Assembly (NCBI RefSeq): GCF_003945595.2
Contig: NW_024104420.1
Coordinates: 235,362 to 299,361 of the forward strand
Length of the DNA: 64,000 bases
Origin: Pipra filicauda
Taxonomy: Eukaryota > Chordata > Aves > Passeriformes > Pipridae
Direction: 5' to 3'
Part shown: positions 23,748 to 32,076 of the stretch, one piece after another
How positions within the stretch are numbered: the first letter of the stretch is position 1
Layout: each line of letters begins with the position of its first letter
Notes under the pieces: generated by a model
Database searches by the model: none
What the model was told of the DNA's origin: nothing
What the model saw: only the letters and a program-made list of their open reading frames with translations
Made by a program: the position numbers and the translations under genes

Positions 23748-24235
23748 GCCCTAAAACCCCGAGGCAAAGGCGCAGCTCGTTTGCACCACTCAACAAAACA
23801 GTGCTTTCCCCTCCCCGGTCCCCTCCGTCCGCAGCCACCGCCCGGACGAGCCCTCGGTGCTCCCGCGGAGCTGCCAAGCTGGAAGCTCCTCAATCCGCAG
23901 CTCCCCAGCCCTGACACCGAGACTTGGGCGCCTTGAGGGCTTTCTCAGCAAAAGGGGAAATTCCCTCTCACCCCGACCCCGGCTTATGCTGGTTTTTACA
24001 CCATCCCTTTGGTTTGTATCCTTATTTCCCCCAGCTTTCTTCTTCCACGGGAGAGGTTTTGTTTGTCGGACAGATGTCGGTCACCCCCCCCCGCTCGGTG
24101 GCCGCTTGCACTCTTTTGATGTTGACTGAAGAACTTTGGGGTTTTTTTTCATAAACTTTAACTGCTTTTGTTTGGCTCTGTACTTTCCCTGCAGCTGTAA
24201 TTGCCGAGTGCCTGTTGTATACTTTATAGAGTTGA

Positions 24236-24241
24236 AATAAA
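24236..24241 (+). terminator. PRKG1: PRKG1 distal poly(A) signal AATAAA
   Basis: A canonical hexamer. The GT-containing bases downstream (near 24260-24275) are compatible with a cleavage site near 24260. It is the only canonical AATAAA I found between the stop codon and this point. Confidence 0.7.
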
Positions 24242-24528
24242 AATAATTACTTTTGAACAACGTGTCAAGGGTTTCCTTCCGCAGCCCAGGCTGAGTCTGG
24301 GAGAGTTCTGCTGCTCAGGGATTAAACTGGGGTGGTGGGGGTCCTGCTCTGGCCAGGTGACCCCCACAGCTCACTTCCTACCCAAACTATCCTGTGAACA
24401 TGGCTCATCCTCAGGGATGAAGAATTCCCTTTGTATTTTGAGTCCAGGGAAGGCACCGTGTTCCCAACACGAGTTGTGTCATCCCTGGAGAGGATGTGAC
24501 TCAAAACAACACCGCCGTCAAAAAAACT

Positions 24529-24600
24529 GGTTGCCCAGAGAAGTGTCCAAGGCCGGGTTGGAGCAACCTGGGAGAGTGGAAGGTCATGTCGAGTCCATGA
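24529..24600 (+). mobile_element. CR1 remnant between PRKG1 and DKK1
   Basis: GGTTGCCCAGAGAAGTGTCC followed by AAGGCCGGGTTGGAGCAACC; the segment between the two CR1 blocks is deleted. Confidence 0.75.
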
Positions 24601-25175
24601 CACACAGGTGAGCAAAACCTGGGCAAAGGAGCAAGAAAACATCCTCCCAGGAGGGAAATAAATGTGGTAACTGCCTAAGGAGGAGCTGGGAAACGTCCCA
24701 AACCGTTCTGCGGGATGCAGCAATCGCAGTCCAAGTTAATCGGGCAATAAAAACCGCGGGGTGACGTGGCCCTCACCTGAAACTGCCGGGGGAACACCGG
24801 GATTTCGGGCCGAGGCGTGGCCCTCCTTCTCCCAGGCTAAAAATAGGGAAGGCAGGGATGGCCGGGCTGTGCCGGGGGTGCCGTGACTCAGCCCCCCCGC
24901 TTCCGACGGCACCTGCCCACGGTGCTCGCCGAAACCTTCCCGGGCAATTATTAGCCCGGCTGGAGTCATCTGGACCTGGAACAGCTGATAGGGAATACCG
25001 GGAGAGCGGGGCTTCATGGCAGGGAATTGCGGCGGCTGGAATTCACCCCCTCCTCGCCCCCGCGGGTTTTAGCCGGGCGGGGGCACCGCTCGGGCTCTTC
25101 GCCCGTATTTTCATTCAAGCCACCCTCGGAAAATAAATAAGCGGGAGCGCGAGGCCGCCGCCGGGCAAAGCCGGG

Positions 25176-25200
25176 TTAATTAATTGACGGGGGTTAATTA
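25176..25200. promoter_or_regulatory. Paired homeodomain-type TTAATTA motifs
   Basis: TTAATTAATT at 25176-25185 and TTAATTA at 25194-25200 form an AT-rich island in very GC-rich sequence, about 0.95 kb upstream of the TATA box. TAATTA is a core bound by many homeodomain proteins. The role is inferred. Confidence 0.4.
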
Positions 25201-25270
25201 GCGGTGCGGGGTGTGGAGCGATGCCCCGGCGGGGCCGGCAGGGGGAGCGCTGGGGACGCGCTGCCCCGAC

Positions 25271-25490
25271 GGGGGGGGTTGGGGGGTTTGGGGGCGTGGG
25301 GGGGCCAAGGGGAGGTTTGGGGGGGATTGGGATTTAGGAGGGGGGTTAGGGGGGCTTGGGGGTTTAGGGGCTTTGGGAGTTTTGGGGTTTAGGGGGGCTT
25401 TGGGGGGGTTGCGCGGGTCTGGGGGGGTTTGGAGGGGGCTGGGGGGGGCGGCGGCGCCTCGAGGGCGTCGGGGGGGAATGGGGAGGAATG
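25271..25490 (+). repeat. Degenerate G-run tract upstream of DKK1
   Basis: About 220 bases of G runs (3 to 8 G) separated by TT, TTT, TTTA or CTT, with telomere-like GGGGTTTAGGGG units. Many intramolecular G-quadruplexes are possible on the + strand. It opens spurious reading frames on both strands. Confidence 0.75.
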
Positions 25491-25511
25491 GGGAGGGAAT
25501 AGGGAAGCGAC

Positions 25512-25537
25512 CCCTTTGATGTCCCCGCATCAAAGGG
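25512..25537. promoter_or_regulatory. Inverted pair of TCF/LEF sites upstream of DKK1
   Basis: CCCTTTGATG (25512-25521) and its exact reverse complement CATCAAAGGG (25528-25537) are separated by 6 bases. Each arm contains the high-affinity TCF/LEF core CTTTGAT. The pair lies about 0.6 kb before the TATA box. DKK1 is an established direct Wnt/beta-catenin target, so a feedback element is plausible. Confidence 0.6.
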
Positions 25538-26060
25538 CCCGGAGCTCCCCCTCCCCGCCCAGCTGGGGTCAGAGGAATGGAGGAGGACGGCGAGGGTCCT
25601 GCCGTGTGTCCCCCCGGTGTCCCCACACCCCCCCCCGGGGCGGGGGGTGCGCAGCAGCCCCTCTCCCTTCCTGCGAGGCTGCGCTGGCGCCAGGAAGGAC
25701 GCGGGGGAGGTGGGGGGGGAGACTTAGAGGAGACCAAAGGAGCGACTGTGACATCGGGGGAGAGCGGGGGGGGACTCTCTGCACCCACCGCGGCTCCCAC
25801 CCACCATGGGGGGGTTGCATGAGGGGGAGTCCCCCCCTTTCACCCATTCCCGGTCCCTCCGTCGCGCGCGCCCGGCTGGAGACAGCGGCGGCGTCGGGGC
25901 GTGTGGAGCATCTGGCCGGGAACAGGGGCGGGGGGTGGGAAAGAGGGGGGGGGTCCTGCCCTCGCCGTTGCGAAACCCCCTCCCGACCAATGTCGGAGCC
26001 CTCGGGGCGGGGTGGGGGCGGTTTTGGGGGCTCGTGGGCACAGCCCCCCCCTCGGGAAGC

Positions 26061-26067
26061 CTTTGAA
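26061..26067 (+). promoter_or_regulatory. Proximal CTTTGAA TCF-like motif
   Basis: It fits the CTTTGWW TCF/LEF consensus and lies 57 bp upstream of the TATA box. Single short motifs occur often by chance. Confidence 0.3.
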
Positions 26068-26123
26068 ATCCCAGCCGGCGGGCCCCCCGCCCCGAGGGGG
26101 CGGGCAGGACGCGGCCCCGGGGG

Positions 26124-26129
26124 TATAAA
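26124..26129 (+). promoter_or_regulatory. DKK1: DKK1 TATA box
   Basis: TATAAA in a GGGGGTATAAAGGCGG context, 77 bp before the start codon. This predicts transcription start near 26154 and a 5' UTR of about 45 to 50 bases. Confidence 0.8.
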
Positions 26130-26200
26130 GGCGGCGGAGGAGCGCAGGGAGCCGCTGCTCGGGGCCACCGCGGGCACGGGAGGGCACGGCGGGCACCAGG

Positions 26201-26389
26201 ATGCGCGGGCTGGTGGCGCTGCTGGCGGCGCTGAGCTGCGCGGCCCCGGCGGGGCGGGCGGCGGCTCCCGGGGGCGGCCTCAGCTCCAACGCCATCAAGG
26301 GACCCCCCCCGGGGGGGGCCGAGGCCAGCGCCGCCCCCGCACCCCCCTTCGACGGCAGCAACAAGGCACCGCCGGCCGCCACCCGGCAG
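26201..26389 (+). CDS. DKK1: DKK1 exon 1: signal peptide and N-terminal LRP-binding motif
   Basis: The exon begins [20 protein letters not shown] and runs through [15 protein letters not shown] to ATRQ, 63 codons in phase 0, with donor GTAGGA. It is very rich in Gly, Ala and Pro because of high GC. The SNAIK core is the only strongly conserved part. Confidence 0.93.
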
Positions 26390-28737
26390 GTAGGAACGGG
26401 TATGGAGCGGGGGGACACCGGGAATGGAGGGGACACACGGAGAGCGTGGGGAGAGGGGACGTCGGGATGGATGGGGATCACACACTGGGGATGCAGAAAG
26501 GGGACACCGGGATGGATGGGGGACACACAGAGAGGGTGAACGGGAGGACACGGGGGACACACAGAGAGGGTGGAACGGGAGGACACGGGGGACACACAGA
26601 GAGGGTGGAACGGGAGGACACCGAGGACGGATGGGGGACACGCACTGAGGGTGGAGAGAGGAGACACCGGGGATGGATTGGGGACACACACCGAGGGTAG
26701 AGGGACCGCATCGAGGGTGGAGTTGAGGGATACATTTGGGACGGAGAGGAGGGACACACAAACACTTGAGGTGTGGGGAGACACCGAGGATGGAGGGGAC
26801 ACCAGGGCCAGGGGATGGAGGGAGGGGGTACCCACATGGGACGGAGGAAACGGGACACGCACCGGGGATGGAGGGGACACCGAGGACGGGGGGAGAGGCA
26901 TCGGGAGTGGAGAGGGGGACACCGGCGATGGAGGGGAAGGACACACCGGGGATAGAAGAGCGGGACACAGCGGAGGTGGATGGAGGGGACTCACAGGAGA
27001 TGGTGGGACACACACACACACACACACCGGGGAAGGAGTCGGGGAGACACCTCGGGAATGGAAGGGACACCAGGGACAGGGAAGGCGCACCGGGGTGGAG
27101 GCAGGGGAGGGGACACATAGGAGATGGATAGAGGGGGCGCACCGGGGATGGAGTGGGGACACAGCGGCGATTGAGTAGGGGGAACACCTTGGGGATGGAG
27201 GGGACGCACCGGGATAGAGCGGGGACATACCGGGGACGAAGTGGGGTGGGACACGTCGGGGATGGAGGAGACCAGGGGATGAAGCGGGGACACACTGGGG
27301 ACGGAGGAGGGGACACGGCCCGGGGATGGGAGTGTCGGCCTCGCTGACCCCCCTCCGCCTCCTCTGTGCCCCCCCAGCCTTTCCCGTGCGCCGAGGACGA
27401 GGACTGCGGCCCCGAGGAGTTCTGCGGGGGGGCGGCCCGCGGCGGGGGGGCCCCGCTGTGCCTCTCCTGCCGGAGGCGCCGCAAGCGCTGCCTGCGCGAT
27501 GCCATGTGCTGCCCCGGCATGACCTGCAGCAACGGTGAGCGCCGGGGGCTGCGGGCTGGGGGCACTCTCGACGTGGCCGCAGGAGGGAAGTGGGAGGGGG
27601 GTGGAGTCCCGCCCGTGGCTGACAGCCGCCCCACTGCCCCCCGCAGGTCTCTGCACCCCTCCGGAGCCTCCCCACGGAGCCGCCGAGCTGGAGGAGCCCG
27701 GCACTGAGGCTCTGCCCCGACGGACACCCGCTCCCGCCTGGATCCCCACGGCCAAAGGTAAGGGGGGCTGTGCTGCTTGGACCCCAAGGCTCCTGGGAGG
27801 TGCCCACCCTGCCCTGCTGTCCCTTGTGGGATCAGTCCGGGATATCCACCCTTCACCTCTGTTCCCTGTGGGATCAGTCCAGGATGCCCACCCTGTTCTG
27901 CTGTCCGTTGTGGGATCAGTCTGGGATGCTCATCCTGTCTTTCTGCCCCCCACGGGATCAGTCTGGGATGCCCACCCCGCTCTGCTGTCCCCTGTGGGAT
28001 TGTTCCAGGATGCCCACCCTGCCCCACTGTCGTTTCCTCAGTGTCCACTATAGGGGTGGCTTGAGTTGCCCACTCTGCCTTGCTGTCCCTCGTGGGATCA
28101 GTCTGAGATGCCCATCCTGCCCTGCTGTCCACTATGGGCTCAGTCCAGGTTGCCCTCTCTGCCTCAGGGTCCCCTGTGGAATCAGTCTGGGATGCCCACT
28201 CTGCCCTGCTGTCCCCTTGGGATCAGTCTGGGATGCCCGCCGTGAACCTCCCTCCCCCATGTCTGGGATGCCCTCTCTGCCTCAGTGTCCCCTGCGGGAT
28301 CAGTTCAGGATACCCACCCTTGCCTGCCGTCCCCTCGGGATCAGTCTGGGACGCTCCTCCTGCCCCGCTGCCCGCCTTGGAGGAGCCCAGGCTGCCCACC
28401 CCACCCCGCTGTCCCCCGTGAGCGATCCCCACCCCTCCCCGCCGTCCCTGTCCCTGTCCCCCCGCTGACCACCCTGTCCCCCCCAGGCGAGGAGGGCGAC
28501 CTGTGCCTGCGCTCGTCGGACTGCGCGGCCGGGCTGTGCTGCGCCCGCCACTTCTGGTCCAAGATGTGCAAGCCGGTGCTGCGGGAGGGGCAGGTGTGTA
28601 CCCGGCACCGGCGGAAAGGCTCCCACGGGCTGGAGATCTTCCAGCGCTGCCACTGTGCCGAGGGCCTGGCGTGCCGCCTGCAGCGGGAGCTCGGCCCCGG
28701 GGACGCGTCCCGCCTGCACACCTGCCAGCGGCACTGA
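26201..28737 (+). CDS. DKK1: Dickkopf-1, secreted Wnt antagonist (4 exons, 235 aa)
   Basis: Joined exons are 26201-26389, 27378-27534, 27647-27757 and 28487-28737 (708 nt, stop TGA). DKK1 is secreted and blocks canonical Wnt signalling by binding the co-receptors LRP5/6 with Kremen. Seen here: a hydrophobic signal peptide (about residues 3-15), the SNAIK motif (29-33) that in known DKK1 binds the first LRP propeller, cysteine-rich domain 1 from Cys67 to Cys118 with ten cysteines, a variable linker, and cysteine-rich domain 2 from Cys159 to Cys232 with ten cysteines. The end [11 protein letters not shown] and RLHTCQRH is typical. All junctions are GT-AG in phase. The start has A at -3. The protein is about 30 residues shorter than human DKK1 (266 aa), mostly in the N-terminus and linker, and has no N-X-S/T sequon. 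DKK2 and DKK4 are less likely given the NAIK motif and the PRKG1 synteny. Confidence 0.96.
26395..27330 (+). repeat. Purine-rich minisatellite filling DKK1 intron 1
   Basis: Degenerate tandem units of GGGACACACAGAGAGGGTGG / GGATGGAGGGGACACCGGGG type. Between 26532 and 26640 three units recur every 34 to 35 bp. It leaves only short unique flanks near the splice sites and produces long meaningless reading frames on both strands. Confidence 0.85.
27008..27027 (+). repeat. (CA)n microsatellite in DKK1 intron 1
   Basis: About ten CA units inside the intron 1 minisatellite. Confidence 0.85.
27378..27534 (+). CDS. DKK1: DKK1 exon 2: cysteine-rich domain 1
   Basis: The exon encodes [20 protein letters not shown] then [20 protein letters not shown] and [12 protein letters not shown]. 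It contains nine of the ten CRD1 cysteines. Acceptor CCCCCAG, donor GTGAGC, ending one base into the Gly codon. Confidence 0.96.
27647..27757 (+). CDS. DKK1: DKK1 exon 3: last CRD1 cysteine and linker
   Basis: The exon begins [20 protein letters not shown] and ends IPTAK plus one base of Gly. The GLC supplies the tenth CRD1 cysteine. The Pro/Glu-rich remainder is the poorly conserved linker and is short. The intron before it is only 112 bp. Donor GTAAGG. Confidence 0.94.
27785..28372 (+). repeat. 42-bp minisatellite in DKK1 intron 3
   Basis: The phrase GTGGGATCAGTC or a close variant recurs at 27826, 27868, 27910, 27952 and 27994, exactly 42 bp apart. Units carry GGGATGCCCACCCTG and CTGCTGTCCCC. 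The spacing becomes irregular after about 28030. Since 42 is divisible by 3, reading frames stay open without coding meaning. Confidence 0.92.
28487..28737 (+). CDS. DKK1: DKK1 exon 4: cysteine-rich domain 2 (LRP6/Kremen-binding colipase fold)
   Basis: The exon encodes [53 protein letters not shown] and the terminal RLHTCQRH. All ten CRD2 cysteines are present. Where human DKK1 has ASNSS before RLHTC, this protein reads PGDAS, so the human glycosylation site is missing. Confidence 0.97.
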
Positions 28738-28899
28738 GACGGACACACGGACAGACACACGGACACCGGCACGCGGCCCGGCCCCGCCGGGACAGACTCC
28801 GGCCCCGCCGGAGGGAAGGTTGTTTCTCAAGGGAACTACTTTAAAGCGACTTTCTTGCAGTACGTTACTGTGTTGTGAATACTGAGCTGGCACTTACGC

Positions 28900-28907
28900 T
28901 GTACATA
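28900..28907 (+). promoter_or_regulatory. Pumilio response element TGTACATA in DKK1 3' UTR
   Basis: Exact match to UGUANAUA on the mRNA strand, about 160 bases after the stop codon. Function is inferred from the motif only. Confidence 0.4.
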
Positions 28908-29023
28908 ACGCCGGGACTGGTCGGTTTTTCCCCCCCCCCTCGCGCTCTCCGAGGGACTGGGACTTTGTACACACTGGGTTTTTAATCCCGGCTCAAAGGG
29001 ATGCCACCGTCTGTTTGCGAGCC

Positions 29024-29029
29024 AATAAA
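29024..29029 (+). terminator. DKK1: DKK1 poly(A) signal AATAAA
   Basis: The first canonical hexamer after the DKK1 stop, followed by a cleavage-compatible CA-rich stretch and GTGTGG downstream (29075). Confidence 0.75.
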
Positions 29030-29400
29030 TTCCTCTTCCAAACCAGCCTGAGCTGCCTCTGCCTCCCTGTCCTGCGTGTGGAGCCCTCCCGTGCCACGGG
29101 AGGGGGGGAAATGCCCGTTTTGGGGGCATTTCAGATGGGGGGTGAGGGGGGCCATCAGAGCACCCCGTGGGAAAGGCTGATTGGTGTCACTATCGATTCA
29201 GCTGCTTTTTAGGCATAATTTAGGCCACCGATCCCCTCTGGCCACCAGAGCAAGGATGGGCACTGTGGCCAGGGGTCCAGGGAGGGCAGGTGTCAGCAAA
29301 ACACCCTCCTGCCCGATTTCGGAGAAGGGAGTGAAGGATCAGCAGAGGGACTGTGCTGGACTCATCACTGCTCCGTCAGAGCAGTCTCTGTTCCGTGCAC

Positions 29401-29406
29401 AATAAA
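29401..29406 (+). terminator. Possible distal DKK1 poly(A) signal AATAAA
   Basis: A second AATAAA is followed within 30 bases by the GT-rich GTGTTACTGTGGGG, a good downstream element. It may extend the DKK1 3' UTR by about 380 bases. Confidence 0.4.
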
Positions 29407-31326
29407 GGCTTATTTTTCCTTCACTTTACAGCGTGTTACTGTGGGGTTTCTCCCTGTTGGGCTGGCTTGGAGGGGGGGAAAGGTGCAAACACACATTTTT
29501 TCCCCACCCTCTTTAACTCCTAACACTGCCCACCCACTCCGAGTGGTTGTAGGTGAGTGTGGAGTGTGGGGTTGGTGCCTATGCCTGCCTGGCAGGCTGC
29601 CCTCAGCCTCCCTGCAGCCTGGGGAAAGGGTTTGGGATGCAAACCCATGGTGGAGCCTTCCCTCTACGACCCAAAAGTGCTTTGCACCCCAAATCCAACT
29701 GCCAAGCAGCACATCCCTGCGTGGCTCCGAGGGCATCGCGTCCCATTCGTAGGGGAGCATCCCACGACTTTTAAATGCTCCCTGCCCGTGGGTGTTTGGT
29801 GCTGCCTGTTTGGGGACCTGGAGGACATGGGGTTACAGGATACCCACCCAGCTGCAGCTCTGGCAGGAACCTGAGAGCACCAGCTGGTGCTAAACCGAGT
29901 CCAGAAAATGGAAGGGAGGGAGAATGCAGCCCCAGGTAGAAGGAAATGTTCAAGGGATCGTGTCCAGCTTCCTTCCAGCTCTTCCTTCCAGCTCTGGGAC
30001 CGGCTTGGAAGAGCCAAAGCTGCCCCAAACCAGCTGATGTAAAACACTGACGGTCCTTAAATCACCCGAAAGGACCATTCAAGCCTCTCCACCCCAGGGC
30101 TGTGTCTGGAGCAGCAGTTGGGTTGAAGCCACCCCCTGAAAGAGTTCCTGACTCGGAGGCTCGAGTTTCGTGCTTTAATCTTTGTGCAAGGCTTCAAAAA
30201 TTAAAAATACCCGTTTTAAAGTGCTTCTAAAACACGTACTTTTAAAGCACATTATTTTAAAAAGATAAATTCTAGCACAGCACACACGATGATATGGTTA
30301 TTTTATTATCATAGTAATGATCACACCCAGTAACAGTCAGTGACACTGAGGTGGTGAAGGTACCTGGCTTTGAGTAAAAGCATCAGGAATTATTCAGGTG
30401 GGTTCAGATCTGGGTGTCAGACCCCTTTCAGCCCCACAGTGGCCTTGTGGTGATACCCAGCACTCTTCAGCACTTCAGACACCTCAATAAAGTGATTATT
30501 TCAGTCCAAAAGACCTTGGGTACCGTTTCTTGCCGTTGTTAGTGCCGTGTTCTCCATCCTCTTGCCAAATTAACCAGAAATGCTTCTTATGCCTTGACAT
30601 TCTTCACTTTTCCAGCCTGGAAAATTAAAAAAAAAAAACAAACCACATTTTTTGATAGCCATTCTTAGGCAAGAGGAGCCCAAGTCAGCACTGAGGGGCC
30701 TCTGAAGCCCTGGATGCCTCTGCCTCCTGTGGTCCGTGCCCAGCAGGATGGATCCTAACACAGGTATCTCCAGAATAATTAGTTTCATGGCCAGATTTCA
30801 CAAAAACATTGGCTTGGTGGGGTTTTCTTACCACATCTGCATTCAGGATCTCTCCCTGTTTCTGCCCCATTTGAACTTCCAGGGTTTGTTCTTTAGGTAA
30901 AGCACCAATAAATCGGATTTCAGCAGTATTCCTTAGGAAAAAAAATCATGACAGTCTGATCCCATGTCTGTTAAGATTTAACAAGACCAGTTCTTTAGGA
31001 GGGAGGTTTTCAGCCTGCCCATGGCTCTGTGCATCCTTCAGCCCCCAGATCCTCAACCCACGTTAGGTTTTCATTGTCCTGGGAAGTCAAAATACTAATT
31101 TAGTGCCAAGAGCAGCTCAGAAATGTGGATAAACAGCCCCTGGGCCCTGTAAATGTGGCCACAGGGAGCAAAAGCTCTCTGTGCCCCCAGTACAGGGCAA
31201 AGGCAGCGGGAAGATGGGTGGGAAGCAGGGATTCCCCAAGGAATATACGGGCAGCATCACCAGGGTCCCTCCTGGATCCATCCCCACACTCTGGATTTTC
31301 AGAACCACAATTAAGCAAAAACAACC

Positions 31327-31348
31327 CAACAACAACAACAACAACAAA
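31327..31348 (+). repeat. (CAA)n microsatellite
   Basis: About seven CAA units. Confidence 0.9.
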
Positions 31349-31849
31349 TCCCTATGGGAAGTAGAACATGTGAGATTTGGGGAAAAAAATGGAATGTGGG
31401 AAGCCTTTAAGTTTGGACTGGTTGGTGTGTCCAGATCTGGATCTCCTGCTCTGATCCAGAGAGAGAAGAGCTGGAGAAACACAGTCCTGTGTTCCTTCGG
31501 CACAGGATCCACAAACCAGTGACACCTGTTGGAAAAGGCATCTCAGGATGCACTTCCCCCACCATTCTCCTCTCTGATGAAATTATTCCCTTCAAAAAAG
31601 ACAGGAAACCCCCCTCCTTATTCCAAGCAAAGAGGACAGTCCCTGAAAGAAGCAGGTTTGGGTGGACGAGGAGCTTTAGCACCTCTTTACTCCCTGTTCC
31701 TGGTTATAGGGCTGGAAGAGCTGCCAATAAAGCTCCATGAAGTTAAATATTGTTATTTATAGTAATAATAATAAAACCTGAAGCGCTGTAAAGCAGCCTC
31801 CCCCAACAGCTGGCTGCTGGCAGCACAGCTTTCCAGCTTCCTGCAGATA

Positions 31850-32076
31850 CAGGGACACCTTCCACCAGCCCAGGTTGCTCCAAGCCCCGTCCAACCTGGC
31901 CTTGGACACTTCCAGGGATCCAGGGGCAGCCACAGCTTCTCTGGGCAACCTGTGCCAGGGCCTCCCCACCCTCCCAGGGAACAGTTCCTTCCCAATATCC
32001 AATCTATCCCTGCCAGCTGCCAGTTTGTGGCTAGTCCCCCTTGTCCTGTCTCTCTCCAAAGTCCTTCTCCAACTCT
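31850..32076 (-). mobile_element. CR1 LINE fragment
   Basis: An antisense copy missing its 3' terminus, starting at CAGGGACACCTTCCACCAGC. Confidence 0.9.

Larger units (their letters stand above)
20391..24262 (+). other. PRKG1: PRKG1 3' untranslated region
   Basis: The region from the PRKG1 stop to about 20 bases after AATAAA (24236-24241) is mostly free of repeats apart from a short antisense CR1 (21835-21912), a TA run (22793-22811) and a T23 run (23725-23747). It is AU-rich with scattered ATTTA motifs. The final poly(A) site is inferred from the signal; the part from 23560 to 24100 is GC-richer than the rest and could include a shorter alternative end near the ATTAAA at 23204. Confidence 0.7.
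24263..26123. other. PRKG1-DKK1 intergenic interval and DKK1 upstream region
   Basis: Only about 1.9 kb separates the PRKG1 poly(A) site from the DKK1 TATA box. It holds a short CR1 remnant near 24529-24600, then becomes GC- and CpG-rich from about 24760. There is no exon and no second gene. Regulatory motifs are listed separately. Confidence 0.8.
24760..26400. promoter_or_regulatory. DKK1: CpG-rich promoter region of DKK1
   Basis: GC content and CpG frequency rise sharply from about 24760 and stay high through exon 1. This contrasts with the AT-rich PRKG1 3' UTR before it and fits a CpG island promoter. The edges are judged by eye. Confidence 0.7.
28738..29050 (+). other. DKK1: DKK1 3' untranslated region
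   Basis: From the TGA to about 20 bases past AATAAA at 29024. It contains a CA/GA-rich start, a TTGTGAATACTGAGCTGGCA block that looks conserved, and a C-rich run near 28930. A longer form ending near 29420 is possible. Confidence 0.7.

Noticed and set aside
25429..26700. Open frame of 423 codons on the + strand over the DKK1 promoter and exon 1
   Set aside because: It overlaps the TATA box and DKK1 exon 1 in a different frame and ends in intron 1 minisatellite (GGHTERV-type repeats).
25840..27807. Open frame of 655 codons on the - strand
   Set aside because: It has the same cause as the 802-codon frame in another register: repeat-derived CVCP/PSPVSP-like residues with no homology to any family I recognise.
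25724..28132. Open frame of 802 codons on the - strand across DKK1
   Set aside because: It is created by extreme GC content and by minisatellites whose periods avoid stops. The product is Pro/Ser/Val-rich repeats with no domain, and it runs antisense through real DKK1 exons.
27535..28468. Open frames of 172 and 232 codons in DKK1 introns 2-3
   Set aside because: They come from the 42-bp repeat, which is divisible by three and so repeats 14 residues. The frames read through splice sites out of DKK1 phase.
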